Assembly (NCBI GenBank): GCA_027487515.1 | Contig: JAIYDL010000021.1 | Span: 62,001-126,000, forward strand | Length of the DNA stretch: 64,000 nucleotides | Direction: 5' to 3' | Source of the DNA: Pseudomonadota bacterium | GTDB lineage: Bacteria; Bdellovibrionota; Bacteriovoracia; Bacteriovoracales; Bacteriovoracaceae | Part shown: positions 52,673 through 62,130 of the stretch, piece after piece | Position numbering within the stretch: the stretch's first letter is position 1 | Layout: the number at the start of each line of letters is the position of its first letter | Notes under the pieces: model-generated | What the model saw: only the letters and a program-made list of their open reading frames with translations | The model's database searches: none | Told to the model about the DNA's origin: nothing | Translations under genes and position numbers: made by a program

Positions 52673-53062
52673 TTAACGGTTACCGTTCACAGGACCCTTC
52701 GGTCTGTCGCTTCTCTGGACCGCAGCGAACTCCGATGCCGGTCGAGTGACCCCGTGTTCTCGGCGGAACATTTTTTTGATCGAGGTGTCGCTCTGAGCAG
52801 TTTGTCGGCAGGCGTCTCCGATCTTGAGTTGATCGGCGCACTTCACACAGATCCACTCAGCTTCGGTGGTTGGGTTTCGATGGTAGTAGAGTTCTACGTC
52901 TGGTCTGACCTGCTGACAGGCCTCACAGAAATTCCGCTGCTCTTGGTGGATCACGGCTTCTGTGACCTGCTTCTTCTTGATTTTGGCCCGTTCATTGGCC
53001 GCTTTTGGATTTGGGGTGGCCTTCAAACCGGCCTGGAGTAACTGCTCTTTTAGACTTTTCAT
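52673..53062 (-). CDS. Small zinc-ribbon protein
   Basis: A 129-residue basic protein. It opens with MKSLKEQLLQAGLKATPNPK, a start also seen in DUF2058/YaiL-type proteins, and carries a zinc-ribbon-like pair CEAC (about residue 46) and CVKC (about 72). The C-terminus is Lys/Arg-rich. A nucleic-acid or ribosome-associated role is likely but unproven. The ATG has no Shine-Dalgarno sequence; a TATACT hexamer ends 6 bases upstream. Confidence 0.65.
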   Translation of the reverse strand: MKSLKEQLLQAGLKATPNPKAANERAKIKKKQVTEAVIHQEQRNFCEACQQVRPDVELYYHRNPTTEAEWICVKCADQLKIGDACRQTAQSDTSIKKMFRREHGVTRPASEFAAVQRSDRPKGPVNGNR

Positions 53063-53068
53063 TGGCTA

Positions 53069-53097
53069 AGTATAGCCATTATTTTTTGGGAATTGAA
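53069..53097 (-). promoter_or_regulatory. Putative leaderless promoter of the zinc-ribbon gene
   Basis: On the minus strand, TTCAAT (53097-53092), a 17-base spacer and TATACT (53074-53069) end 6 bases before the ATG at 53062. The -10 matches the consensus at five of six positions and there is no ribosome site. Confidence 0.45.
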
Positions 53098-53162
53098 CGG
53101 GAGTTCTCTAAAAAATCTCTTGGGAGAGACTCTCTAGAGAACTCAAACTGATACGTTTTAGA

Positions 53163-53624
53163 CTAGAAGCTCATGACGCAGGAGTGAGGGTTCCGGATGC
53201 TTGGGTTCGGTTCAGGAAGTTCCTCGCAATCGATGATCCTAACTCTTGCGAACCCATCATTCGCGGTTTCTGGGCCATACTTTTGAATGAGGGAGATAAT
53301 CCAGGCGCTTTCCCTCATGCCAGGAAGAAAGTTTGGGTACGTTCTGAGGTGATCATCAGGCCCGATGGTCATCTTCGGGTGAAGTCCATTCTTTCCTCGG
53401 CAGGTTTGAGTTTCCAATTCACAAACAACATTCAGGGCGCGCCCATAATGGAGGTTCTCCCGTGAGGTCTGATCCCACTGGGAACGCAGAGTTCCTCCAG
53501 TCATGTAAAAGACGGCAAAGTTCATGATACTAGACTCGAGGGGGTCGAGTTGAACTTTCCTCGCCCAGCTCGGGGAACAGAGGATGAGGGAGAAGATGAG
53601 AAGAATGCTTTTTGTGGTTTGCAT
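53163..53624 (-). CDS. Small secreted hypothetical protein
   Basis: A 153-residue protein with a signal peptide (residues 1-21, ending SPSWA). The mature part has four cysteines (CELETQTC, then two near the C-terminus in DCEELPEP and HSCVMSF), probably disulfide-bonded in the periplasm. No known domain is visible. AGGAGG lies 5 bases before the ATG. It stands alone between the zinc-ribbon and cold-shock genes. Confidence 0.6.
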   Translation of the reverse strand: MQTTKSILLIFSLILCSPSWARKVQLDPLESSIMNFAVFYMTGGTLRSQWDQTSRENLHYGRALNVVCELETQTCRGKNGLHPKMTIGPDDHLRTYPNFLPGMRESAWIISLIQKYGPETANDGFARVRIIDCEELPEPNPSIRNPHSCVMSF

Positions 53625-53725
53625 GGGGCCCTCCTACGGCTAGGACAACTAGGTACTTGATCCCTCAGGTCTTGTCGAGCCCCCCCACCTGAAACCGTGA
53701 TTCGATTTTCCTGCCGGTAGCTTCC

Positions 53726-54139
53726 TTACCCAGCGATGACCCGCACTGAAATGGCCATCAGGCCTTTAGGGCCCTGGCTGATCTGGAACTCGACCTGGTC
53801 CCGGTCGGCGGGGACGCCGTTTTTGCAGGCGGACTGATGAAAAAAGAGATCATCTCCGCCGTCTTCAGGTCGGATGAAGCCAAACCCCTTCTCGGCCTCG
53901 AAGAACTTCACCACACCGTAGCTGTATTCCTCTTTGGCGTCCTCCCGGAGGACTTCTTCCGCCTGTTCCTCGTCCCAGTGAAGCTCACGGATCGCGACAA
54001 CTTGCTCGCCTTTATGGATCCGCTCGAGCTGAAGGCGAACCCCCTTCTCACTCTTCGTGTCAACGAGCATGTCCCGGCGCTTTCGGTTTGTGGTTTTTGT
54101 CATGTCGTAGTTTACGAATTTAACGCGAAATTTTTTCAC
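53726..54139 (-). CDS. Cold-shock domain protein with N-terminal extension
   Basis: A 137-residue protein. The start is GTG 54139, supported by AAGGA 6 bases upstream. The C-terminal 68 residues are a cold-shock domain: YGVVKFFEAEKGFGFIRPEDG (RNP1) and DDLFFHQSA (RNP2), ending SVRVIAG. The first 65 residues are basic and unassigned (KFRVKFVNYDMTKTTNRKRRDMLV). It should bind single-stranded RNA or DNA; the extension may add a second contact. Monocistronic. Confidence 0.88.
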   Translation of the reverse strand: MKKFRVKFVNYDMTKTTNRKRRDMLVDTKSEKGVRLQLERIHKGEQVVAIRELHWDEEQAEEVLREDAKEEYSYGVVKFFEAEKGFGFIRPEDGGDDLFFHQSACKNGVPADRDQVEFQISQGPKGLMAISVRVIAG

Positions 54140-54218
54140 ACCGGATCCTTTTCTTGCGCCTCGCTGCCCCCTGAGATAACAGAATCTGGAGGTCCTAGGC
54201 CATCAAAATGTCGCACCC

Positions 54219-54659
54219 CTAGTGGGATGCGGGATAGAGTTGGTTCAAAATCCGAAGATCACTCTGAACGTAAGGGGCCTTCAAGGGCCGCAGTCCATTG
54301 CAAAAATCAAAGGTCAAAACTTTCTTGGCCGGATTGGGTTCGGCGTAGATGAGGTAGGCCTCGGCTTTTTTAAGCTCGATCCCGGAGCACGGGGCCTTCC
54401 CGAGGGCCCAAGTGTAGACCTTCACATCCCCCTGGAGGGTGCCCTTCCAGGTCTTAGAGATTCGGACTTTAAGCTCGAGCGCCTCGGCGTCATGGGTGAA
54501 GTACGATTCCCGGTGCGGCGCTGGGACATTCTTAAAGTCTACCACAGTCCCCTCGAAGATGAGGGAGCTCTGAGCGATGCTCTCCTCCAGACTAACGTAG
54601 CGGCGGCTAGAGAGGACTAAGGTTGGGCCACACAAAAGCATCAGCATAAATATCTTCAT
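54219..54659 (-). CDS. Secreted protein with TIMP/netrin-like OB-fold domain
   Basis: A 146-residue protein with a signal peptide (residues 1-17). The pattern SLEESIAQSSLIFEGTVVDF, VRISKTWKGTLQGDVKVYTW and CSGIELKKAEAYLIYA resembles the bacterial netrin-like (NTR/TIMP) fold: a strand with a small residue, WKG turn, Cys, then YLIYA. The conserved N-terminal Cys of animal TIMPs is absent. In bacteria the role is unknown; protease binding is only a guess. Monocistronic. Confidence 0.55.
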   Translation of the reverse strand: MKIFMLMLLCGPTLVLSSRRYVSLEESIAQSSLIFEGTVVDFKNVPAPHRESYFTHDAEALELKVRISKTWKGTLQGDVKVYTWALGKAPCSGIELKKAEAYLIYAEPNPAKKVLTFDFCNGLRPLKAPYVQSDLRILNQLYPASH

Positions 54660-54791
54660 CGGTATACAGTACCAGCGTTAACAAAAAATAGAAATGGGAT
54701 GCACCCGACTCCAACAAATTGCCAAGGACTCAGTTCCTCGAAAACAAGTCCGCCACACCCGTTTCCACTTTTCTTGCCTCGCCCACTCTCC

Positions 54792-55941
<1,150 letters not shown>

Positions 55942-55949
55942 GAGAGGCG

Positions 55950-56783
55950 ATGAAACGAACTGAACACCGGGCCTGTTTCGGCGGTTTCCAAGACGTCTAC
56001 CAGCACGGATCGACGACGCTCGGCTGTACCATGAACTTCGGGATCTTCCTTCCCCAGGAAGCGCAGTCGAAAAAGCTCCCCGTCCTGTATTGGCTCTCGG
56101 GCCTTACCTGCACGGAGCAGAACTTCATCACCAAGGCCGGGGCCCAGCGCTACGCCAGCGAACACGGAGTCATCATCGTCGCCCCGGACACGAGTCCTCG
56201 TGGTGAAGGGATTCCCAATGAGAGCGCCTACGACATCGGAGTCGGTGCCGGATTCTACGTGAATGCGACTCAAGACCCCTGGGCGAAAAACTATCGGATG
56301 TACGACTACATCGTGCACGAACTCCCCGCGCTTATTGAGGCGACCTTTCCAGCGACTGACCGACGTGGCATCTTCGGGCACTCCATGGGAGGGCATGGAG
56401 CGCTGGTGCTTGGGCTTCGGAATCCGGAGCGGTTCCAGAGCATCTCGGCGTTTTCACCCATCGTGGCCCCCTCAAAAGTTCCCTGGGGTGAGAAGGCGTT
56501 TACGGCGTACTTAGGGAATGATCGCAAAGCTTGGGCAGAGTACGATGCCGTTGAACTCATCTCGAAAATTAAAAAACCTCAGCACCTCCTCGTTGACCAA
56601 GGTCTTGGTGATGAGTTCTTTGCGTCTCAGCTGAGACCCGAACTCCTCAAGGAGGCCTGCGAGAAAAACGGGCATCCGCTCAGGCTGAATCTGCGGGAGG
56701 GGTATGATCATAGCTACTATTTCATCGCAACGTTTATCGGGGATCATCTTGCGCATCACGGGAAGATCCTCAACGGGGTCTGA
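55950..56783 (+). CDS. frmB: S-formylglutathione hydrolase
   Basis: The start is ATG 55950, 9 bases after the dehydrogenase stop, with GGAGAGG just upstream. The 277-residue esterase-D-type protein has LYWLSGLTCTEQNF, the oxyanion segment APDTSPRGEGIPNE and the nucleophile GHSMGGHGA with Ser145; the catalytic His is in EGYDHSYYF. It hydrolyses S-formylglutathione to formate and glutathione. Full length for the family. Confidence 0.94.
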   Translation: MKRTEHRACFGGFQDVYQHGSTTLGCTMNFGIFLPQEAQSKKLPVLYWLSGLTCTEQNFITKAGAQRYASEHGVIIVAPDTSPRGEGIPNESAYDIGVGAGFYVNATQDPWAKNYRMYDYIVHELPALIEATFPATDRRGIFGHSMGGHGALVLGLRNPERFQSISAFSPIVAPSKVPWGEKAFTAYLGNDRKAWAEYDAVELISKIKKPQHLLVDQGLGDEFFASQLRPELLKEACEKNGHPLRLNLREGYDHSYYFIATFIGDHLAHHGKILNGV

Positions 56784-56940
56784 TGCTACAGCCGATCAAG
56801 AAATCTTAGGCCATAGGTTCGTCTTCAAAGTCCCTAGAAATCTTCGTCTAAACGTTCTCGCAAAAAATCAGTACCACCAATGGACTCAGGTTCTCTCCTC
56901 GTCTTCTCGATAACAATCGAACACTACAAGGAGAGAAACG

Positions 56941-57843
56941 ATGGCGAAGGAAAGTAAGCAAGACCGAATTGTCCGTCAGATTCAAGATCACGTTTCAGAG
57001 CACTTTCACGAACTCAAGGCCCTTGAGGGCAATCCCGGCACTAAAGAGGCCGAGGTAGAACGGTGGGCCCAGTCCTTTATTAAGTCGTGCTTGGGGTACT
57101 CCGCCGCAAACGGGTACACGATCCGGGCGCAGGAACAGAAAGGCAAGATGAGACCTGACCTTGTGGTCTACCAAGGCGATGCCCCGATCTTCGTCGTGGA
57201 GGTCAAACGGCTTGGGTTCAATCTGGATAAGTCCGACTTCCGCTGTGGAAAAGTTCAACTCCAGGAATATCTTTTTTCTCTTGGGAAGGTTCCGTACGGC
57301 ATTCTGTGCAACGGCCATGAGTGGCGATTGTTCGATTTCAGTAATCCCAGTGGTGTCATCGAGATGATGAGCTACGATCTGCGAAACGATGACGACAAAC
57401 TAGAGCTGAATAAGAAATTCATCGAGGACTTCTGCTACGACATCGTAAGCCTCCACGAATCGACGTTCCGGGCAAAAGAGTGGCCAGAGTTCGCGAAGGA
57501 AGCGACCGCCTTCTCTCCGGAATCCCTTTCACGGGCGATCTTATCAGCGAGTGTCGTGAAGCTGATCTCAAAAGAAATTCGCGGGGAGCACGACTACAAA
57601 GCAAACATCGAGATGCTGTTTGGGAAAGTTTACGACTTACTCGCGAAGGGCCTCGACGATTCACTCAAAGATTTCAACGAGACGAAAGAAGCTGAGTTCC
57701 ATAAGTACATTAAGTCTCAAATGCGAGTTGTCCGGAAGGCCAGGAAGATCAATCGGAAATCTCCTGGGGCAGAGGGAGTTGTCAAAGAGGAATCAACCGC
57801 GGAACTCGTTCCGCCGATGACAGACAAAACAGAAGCCGCTTAA
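56941..57843 (+). CDS. Orphan type I restriction R-subunit N-terminal-like protein (PD-(D/E)xK)
   Basis: A 300-residue protein. Residues 30-190 resemble the HSDR_N nuclease domain: RPDLVVYQGDAPIFVVEVKR places Asp73, Glu87 and Lys89 in a PD-(D/E)xK active site, followed by VQLQEYLFSLGKVPYGILCNGHEWRLFDF. No helicase motor, methyltransferase or specificity gene is adjacent, so it is not part of a full type I system. The C-terminal 100 residues are helical and charged. Such stand-alone proteins are common and may act in DNA processing. AAGGAG precedes the start; a small dyad TCGAT-AACA-ATCGA lies at 56907-56920. Confidence 0.72.
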   Translation: MAKESKQDRIVRQIQDHVSEHFHELKALEGNPGTKEAEVERWAQSFIKSCLGYSAANGYTIRAQEQKGKMRPDLVVYQGDAPIFVVEVKRLGFNLDKSDFRCGKVQLQEYLFSLGKVPYGILCNGHEWRLFDFSNPSGVIEMMSYDLRNDDDKLELNKKFIEDFCYDIVSLHESTFRAKEWPEFAKEATAFSPESLSRAILSASVVKLISKEIRGEHDYKANIEMLFGKVYDLLAKGLDDSLKDFNETKEAEFHKYIKSQMRVVRKARKINRKSPGAEGVVKEESTAELVPPMTDKTEAA

Positions 57844-57864
57844 TCCAAACATCACAAGGTCGCT

Positions 57865-57889
57865 GGCCATCGGTGCGTTGCCGGTGGTC
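57865..57889. terminator. Weak hairpin between convergent genes
   Basis: A 9-bp stem with two wobble pairs (GGCCATCGG, 7-base loop, CCGGTGGTC) lies between the stops of the restriction-like and SNF2 genes. It has no T-tract on either strand, so termination is uncertain. Confidence 0.3.
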
Positions 57890-60800
57890 ACTCCAACAGC
57901 ATCGCCAGATCTTCCTTGGTCAGCTTCTTCATAAAGTCCTGATCTTCGGAAATGATCGACTCCGCCAGATCCTTCTTACTCTTCTGAAGGTCAAGGATCT
58001 TCTCCTCCACGGTGCCCCGAGCGATCATCCGGTACGCGATGACCTTATTCACCTGCCCCATCCGATGCGCTCGTCCGATGGCCTGGGCCTCAACGGCCGG
58101 GTTCCACCACGGGTCGAGGATGAAGACGTAGTCCGCCGCCGTGAGGTTGAGGCCCGTTCCCCCAGCTTTCAGGCTGATGAGGAACGCCGGACACGCGGGA
58201 TCAGTTTGGAAGCGCTCAACCGGAGTTTTCCGATCTTCGGTTTGCCCGTCGAGGTACTCGTAGGTGATCTTTTCTTCCTCGAGGCGCGTGCGGACGATGG
58301 CGAGGAGACTCGTGAACTGGGAGAAGACGAGAACCTTATGCCCTTCCTGGATCACTTCCTGCATGTGCCGGAGCAGCTGCTGAATCTTGGCACTCGGCTC
58401 AGAGGTTTGTTTGGTGTCAATGAGGCCCGGGTGACAGGCCGCTTGTCGAAGTCGCAAGAGGGCCTCGAGCACGTGGAGCTTCGAGCGACCGAGGCCACTT
58501 TTCTCGATCTTCTCCGCGAGAGAGGCCCGGTAGCGCTCGCGGATCGCAGCGTAGAACTGTTTCTCCGCATCTCCCATCTCGCAGTAGAGCACCTGCTCGG
58601 ATCGATCCGGAAGCTCGGTCAGGACCTTCTCTTTCGTGCGCCGGAGCATGAAGGGACGAAGCATCTTGGCCAGCGTCGCCTGGGTATCTTGGGTCACTTC
58701 CTTGGTGGTGAGGAGACCCGGATTCGTGAACTCGAGGATCGAAAGAAGATCGGTGATCGAGTTTTCGATCGGCGTCCCGGTCAGTGCGATCTTGAGTCCT
58801 GCTCGGAGCTTTTTGCAGGCCAGAGCGGCCAGGGACTTCGGATTCTTGATCGCCTGGGCCTCGTCGATGATCGCGACGTCAAACTCCATCACTTGAAGCA
58901 ACTCAATGTCTGCGCGGAGGGTTCCGTAGGTTGTGACCACGACATCGGCATCCATCAGATCCGCTTGCGCGCGGCCCGAGCCTGCGTAGCGGACGACTTT
59001 GAGCGTGGGCGTGAACTTCTGGGCCTCGTCGATCCAGTTAAACGCTAAGCTCTTCGGTGTGACCACGAGGTGCGGCTTCTTATTCTTTTTCTTCTTCGTG
59101 CGCCCAAGAAGGAACGCCAGGATCTGGATCGTCTTCCCGAGACCCATGTCATCCGCGAGGATCCCACCGGCCTCAAATTCCTCGAGGAAGCGCAACCAAG
59201 TGAGCCCCTCTTTTTGGTAGTTCCGGAGATCTCCGACGAAGCCCGCAGGCGCCTTAGCGGTTTTGACACCTTCGAACTTCCTGATCTTATCGCGGAAGGA
59301 CTGAAACCCTTCGTCCGCGTGGACGCGGTCATTCTCGGTCAACACGGAACTGAGCATCAGTCCTTGGGACTTGCTGAACCGGAGATTCCCCTCTGCGGTC
59401 ATTTCGCCGAACTGACTCAGGGAGGCGTACTGCTTGGCCCAGTCTTCCGGCAGCATCCCGACGGATCCATCAGAGAGTTTCACCAGACCGTTCTGCGCCT
59501 GGAGTGCTAAAAGAAGATCATTGCGAGTGAGGGAGACGTCGCCAAAACTGAGGTCCATCCGGAGGTCAAACCAATCCGTGGAGGAGCTGACGTTCATGGA
59601 GAAGTCCTGTGGGACTCGGAGTCGCTGCTTGTCGATGAAGATGGTCCAGCCTGCTTGCACCAACTCATTGGCCGCGCGGTGCATGTCACTCGTGGCCACC
59701 GTCCCCGTGCCTTGCGGGTCCCGGAGAATCTGGAGGGCCTGAAGGAGTGTTTTCTCTTCAAAGTCAGGGTTTCGCTTGAAGACCTTCTTCTGCTGAAGAT
59801 CGACGAAGCTCGTTTCGATCTCCGACAGCGGCACTTCTCGGCCGGCGTAATCGAAACTCACGGTCAACGTCATGCGGCCAAGAGATGGGTTGTTGCCGAG
59901 GGGACTAAAGACTCCGCTCGGTTTGGGCTCAATCACCTCCACGCTCCAGCCCAATTCCTCAGGCCAGGTGATTCGCGGAGCTGACGGGTCAAGGAGGATC
60001 CTCGTCAGAAGTTGATCTCCCTGATCCCGAGGAACCAGAAACTCACTCGGTCCGCGAAGACCCAAGGCCCAGGTCGCGTGCTTCGGCTCGGAGAAGCGTC
60101 CGATGCGCTCTTCGAAGAGTAAAAATCCACCGCGCAAAATGGCGAGCGGGAAGCTCACAGGACGGAGCTCGCCGGCCCGAGCTAGAGAAGCATCTAAACG
60201 ATAAAAGTCTGTCCCGGCGGGCAAGAGCCGCAGTTCAAGATCCCAAGCCGCACCACGGTCCATGCGCAAGGGACGTTCAGCGGAATCAGGGGCACCATTC
60301 AGGCTGCGCGAGAGGAGGAGTTTCCCGGAGTTCGCTAAGAGTGGCAACAAATGCCCTTCAAGAACGGAATCCAAAGTGAAGCGCGTCGTAGTGTTGGTCG
60401 AGCCTCGGCCGGAAGGAGCAGAAGTCTGGGGGGCAGAGGTCTTGATGAGGGTGAGAAGGATCTCTTGATCCGTCATCTCGTAGAGGTCTGAAACACCCTG
60501 AACCGAGACACGATTAGGCCGCAGTGGTCCCAACTCTCCACCATGGGAACGGTTCCGCGTCCAGAGGTCCATCACGAGCTTACCCGTCAGGGCGGTTTCA
60601 GCGACAGAAACTACGAAGAAGGCCGAAAAGCTCGCCGAAGTCCGGGCCGAGGGATGAGAAACCATGCCCTGAAGTTGATTGAGCCGCTCCATCCAATTGG
60701 CGGAATCTTGCCTCACAGGGGCATTGGCGCCAAATCCACGGGGGGAAACTGGTCCGTTCTGATGAGTCCGGTCCCTGCCTGGGAGAGGCCTCCTGGGCCT

Positions 60801-61268
60801 TGGGTCCTGGCGGGGCGGTGTATTTTCACGCACAATCTTCAGAAGGCCGCTTTCGGGAATCTTCTCTGGAGTCACGGTCTTTTCGGTCTGAAGGATGGCG
60901 GCCCAGAGGTGCTTGCAGACTGCTCCTCGAGCGTAGGCCGGACAATCACATCGCGCTGGCAAAAGTCCAGCTGGTGCGACCTGGGAAAAGTCGAACTGAA
61001 CTTTATAATCACCGCCGGCCCCATGGACGATCAACTGGCACTCCTGCCCGTTCCAAGTAGGTTCAGAGACTCGTCCACTTGAAAAGTACTGTCGACCGCG
61101 ACCCAGAGTCGCCCGTTCAAACTGTCTGACGCAGCGTTGCTCAAGGCTTAAAGGCCCAGTGGGTTGACCCTCTACGGAAGAACCGGAAGGTGAGGAATTT
61201 GGGGGCGCCCCGTTTGGGGGCCTGTTCTTCCCGCGCCGCCGGCGCCGGGATGATCTGGGTTGATTCAT
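57888..61268 (-). CDS. SWIM zinc-finger SNF2-family ATPase
   Basis: A 1126-residue protein. An N-terminal basic, Pro/Ser-rich tail (1-40) is followed by a SWIM zinc finger (CDCPAYARGAVCKH: Cys107, Cys109, Cys118, His120), a long middle region (about 200-680) and a SNF2 motor at the C-terminus. The motor has the Walker A GGILADDMGLGKT near residue 706, DEAQAIKN, the KVLVFSQFTSLL segment and the RAHRMGQ helicase motif. It is a DNA translocase of the bacterial Rad54/HepA-like group with SWIM; roles in transcription recycling or repair are typical. No defence partner genes adjoin it. Confidence 0.9.
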   Translation of the reverse strand: MNQPRSSRRRRRGKNRPPNGAPPNSSPSGSSVEGQPTGPLSLEQRCVRQFERATLGRGRQYFSSGRVSEPTWNGQECQLIVHGAGGDYKVQFDFSQVAPAGLLPARCDCPAYARGAVCKHLWAAILQTEKTVTPEKIPESGLLKIVRENTPPRQDPRPRRPLPGRDRTHQNGPVSPRGFGANAPVRQDSANWMERLNQLQGMVSHPSARTSASFSAFFVVSVAETALTGKLVMDLWTRNRSHGGELGPLRPNRVSVQGVSDLYEMTDQEILLTLIKTSAPQTSAPSGRGSTNTTTRFTLDSVLEGHLLPLLANSGKLLLSRSLNGAPDSAERPLRMDRGAAWDLELRLLPAGTDFYRLDASLARAGELRPVSFPLAILRGGFLLFEERIGRFSEPKHATWALGLRGPSEFLVPRDQGDQLLTRILLDPSAPRITWPEELGWSVEVIEPKPSGVFSPLGNNPSLGRMTLTVSFDYAGREVPLSEIETSFVDLQQKKVFKRNPDFEEKTLLQALQILRDPQGTGTVATSDMHRAANELVQAGWTIFIDKQRLRVPQDFSMNVSSSTDWFDLRMDLSFGDVSLTRNDLLLALQAQNGLVKLSDGSVGMLPEDWAKQYASLSQFGEMTAEGNLRFSKSQGLMLSSVLTENDRVHADEGFQSFRDKIRKFEGVKTAKAPAGFVGDLRNYQKEGLTWLRFLEEFEAGGILADDMGLGKTIQILAFLLGRTKKKKNKKPHLVVTPKSLAFNWIDEAQKFTPTLKVVRYAGSGRAQADLMDADVVVTTYGTLRADIELLQVMEFDVAIIDEAQAIKNPKSLAALACKKLRAGLKIALTGTPIENSITDLLSILEFTNPGLLTTKEVTQDTQATLAKMLRPFMLRRTKEKVLTELPDRSEQVLYCEMGDAEKQFYAAIRERYRASLAEKIEKSGLGRSKLHVLEALLRLRQAACHPGLIDTKQTSEPSAKIQQLLRHMQEVIQEGHKVLVFSQFTSLLAIVRTRLEEEKITYEYLDGQTEDRKTPVERFQTDPACPAFLISLKAGGTGLNLTAADYVFILDPWWNPAVEAQAIGRAHRMGQVNKVIAYRMIARGTVEEKILDLQKSKKDLAESIISEDQDFMKKLTKEDLAMLLE

Positions 61269-61451
61269 GGACTCTACTAGTTATTTAGAAAAAAATTTCC
61301 AGAAGCTTATTTATAAACCATAAAAAGTGATCCGTCAGGCAGAAGTAACAAATTCTCTCCTCTTTGAGGCCAATTGAGGCCTACCTCCCACAGAATGCGT
61401 TAACCGCGTGCCCCCTTGCTGGTAGGAACGAACCTCATTAACGTTGCCCTT

Positions 61452-62066
61452 ATGAAGAACTCACCCGGCATCCTCTTCCTGATCATCTTAAGCTCCTGTG
61501 GAGATCGATCGAACCTAACCTACAGCGAAAGGACGAGAGACAATCTGCCCATCGAGGAGATCGTGAGTTTTGATCGACTCAAGGTTGATATCCTCAGCAC
61601 CCGGTGCGTGAGCTGCCATCGCAATGCTTCTACTGAGGACGGGCTAAAGCAGTGGCTGACCCCAGGGAAACCTGATTCGAGCCCTCTCTTTTTAAGAACA
61701 GAAGATGGCAGCATGCCGAAGAACGCGGCACCGCTGAGCACGGGAGAATTAGAAGAAATCAGAAACTACATCGTTAATCTCTCACCTCCCGCTCCGACTC
61801 CAGGTCCAGATCCTACGCCTACTCCCGCCGTTGTGGCATTCAGTGAAATTAAAACACAAATCCTCACACCGTATCGCTGCACGAGCTGCCATCGCATGAG
61901 CACAGAGGCAGCTGTGGCCAGGTATATCAACTCCTCCTCCCCTGATCAAAGCCCTCTCTATGGTTCCGTGAAAAACGGATCCATGCCCCAGGGTGGGCCC
62001 ACTGTTTCGGCAGAGAAAAAGATTCTTCTCCTTAAGTACGTACGAGATTACGTGAGAACCCACTAG
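61452..62066 (+). CDS. Dihaem c-type cytochrome lipoprotein
   Basis: The start is set at ATG 61452 because it gives a lipoprotein signal with lipobox LSSC (Cys16). The 204-residue product contains two similar halves, each with a CxxCH haem site (CVSCH at 52-56 and CTSCH at 143-147) and a downstream GSMP (possible Met axial ligand). A Pro/Thr-rich linker (SPPAPTPGPDPTPTPA) joins them. It resembles the small c-type domains of planctomycete and myxobacterial lipoproteins. Electron transfer in the periplasm is the likely role; it is followed by an outer-membrane protein that also has a haem site. Confidence 0.8.
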   Translation: MKNSPGILFLIILSSCGDRSNLTYSERTRDNLPIEEIVSFDRLKVDILSTRCVSCHRNASTEDGLKQWLTPGKPDSSPLFLRTEDGSMPKNAAPLSTGELEEIRNYIVNLSPPAPTPGPDPTPTPAVVAFSEIKTQILTPYRCTSCHRMSTEAAVARYINSSSPDQSPLYGSVKNGSMPQGGPTVSAEKKILLLKYVRDYVRTH

Positions 62067-62130
62067 GGCGCAGAAAGATTAAGGTTTCATTAAAGATACA
62101 GCTGCTTCACGGTGGGGTAATCCCTGAAAG

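Noticed and set aside
57873..59048. Plus-strand open frame of 391 codons opposite the SNF2 gene
   Set aside because: It mirrors the SNF2 motor domain; no ribosome site or domain is visible.
56941..61268. A phage-defence island built from the nuclease-like protein and the SNF2 protein
   Set aside because: The genes are convergent, the SNF2 protein has the SWIM layout of a housekeeping translocase and no methylase, toxin or other defence partner is present.
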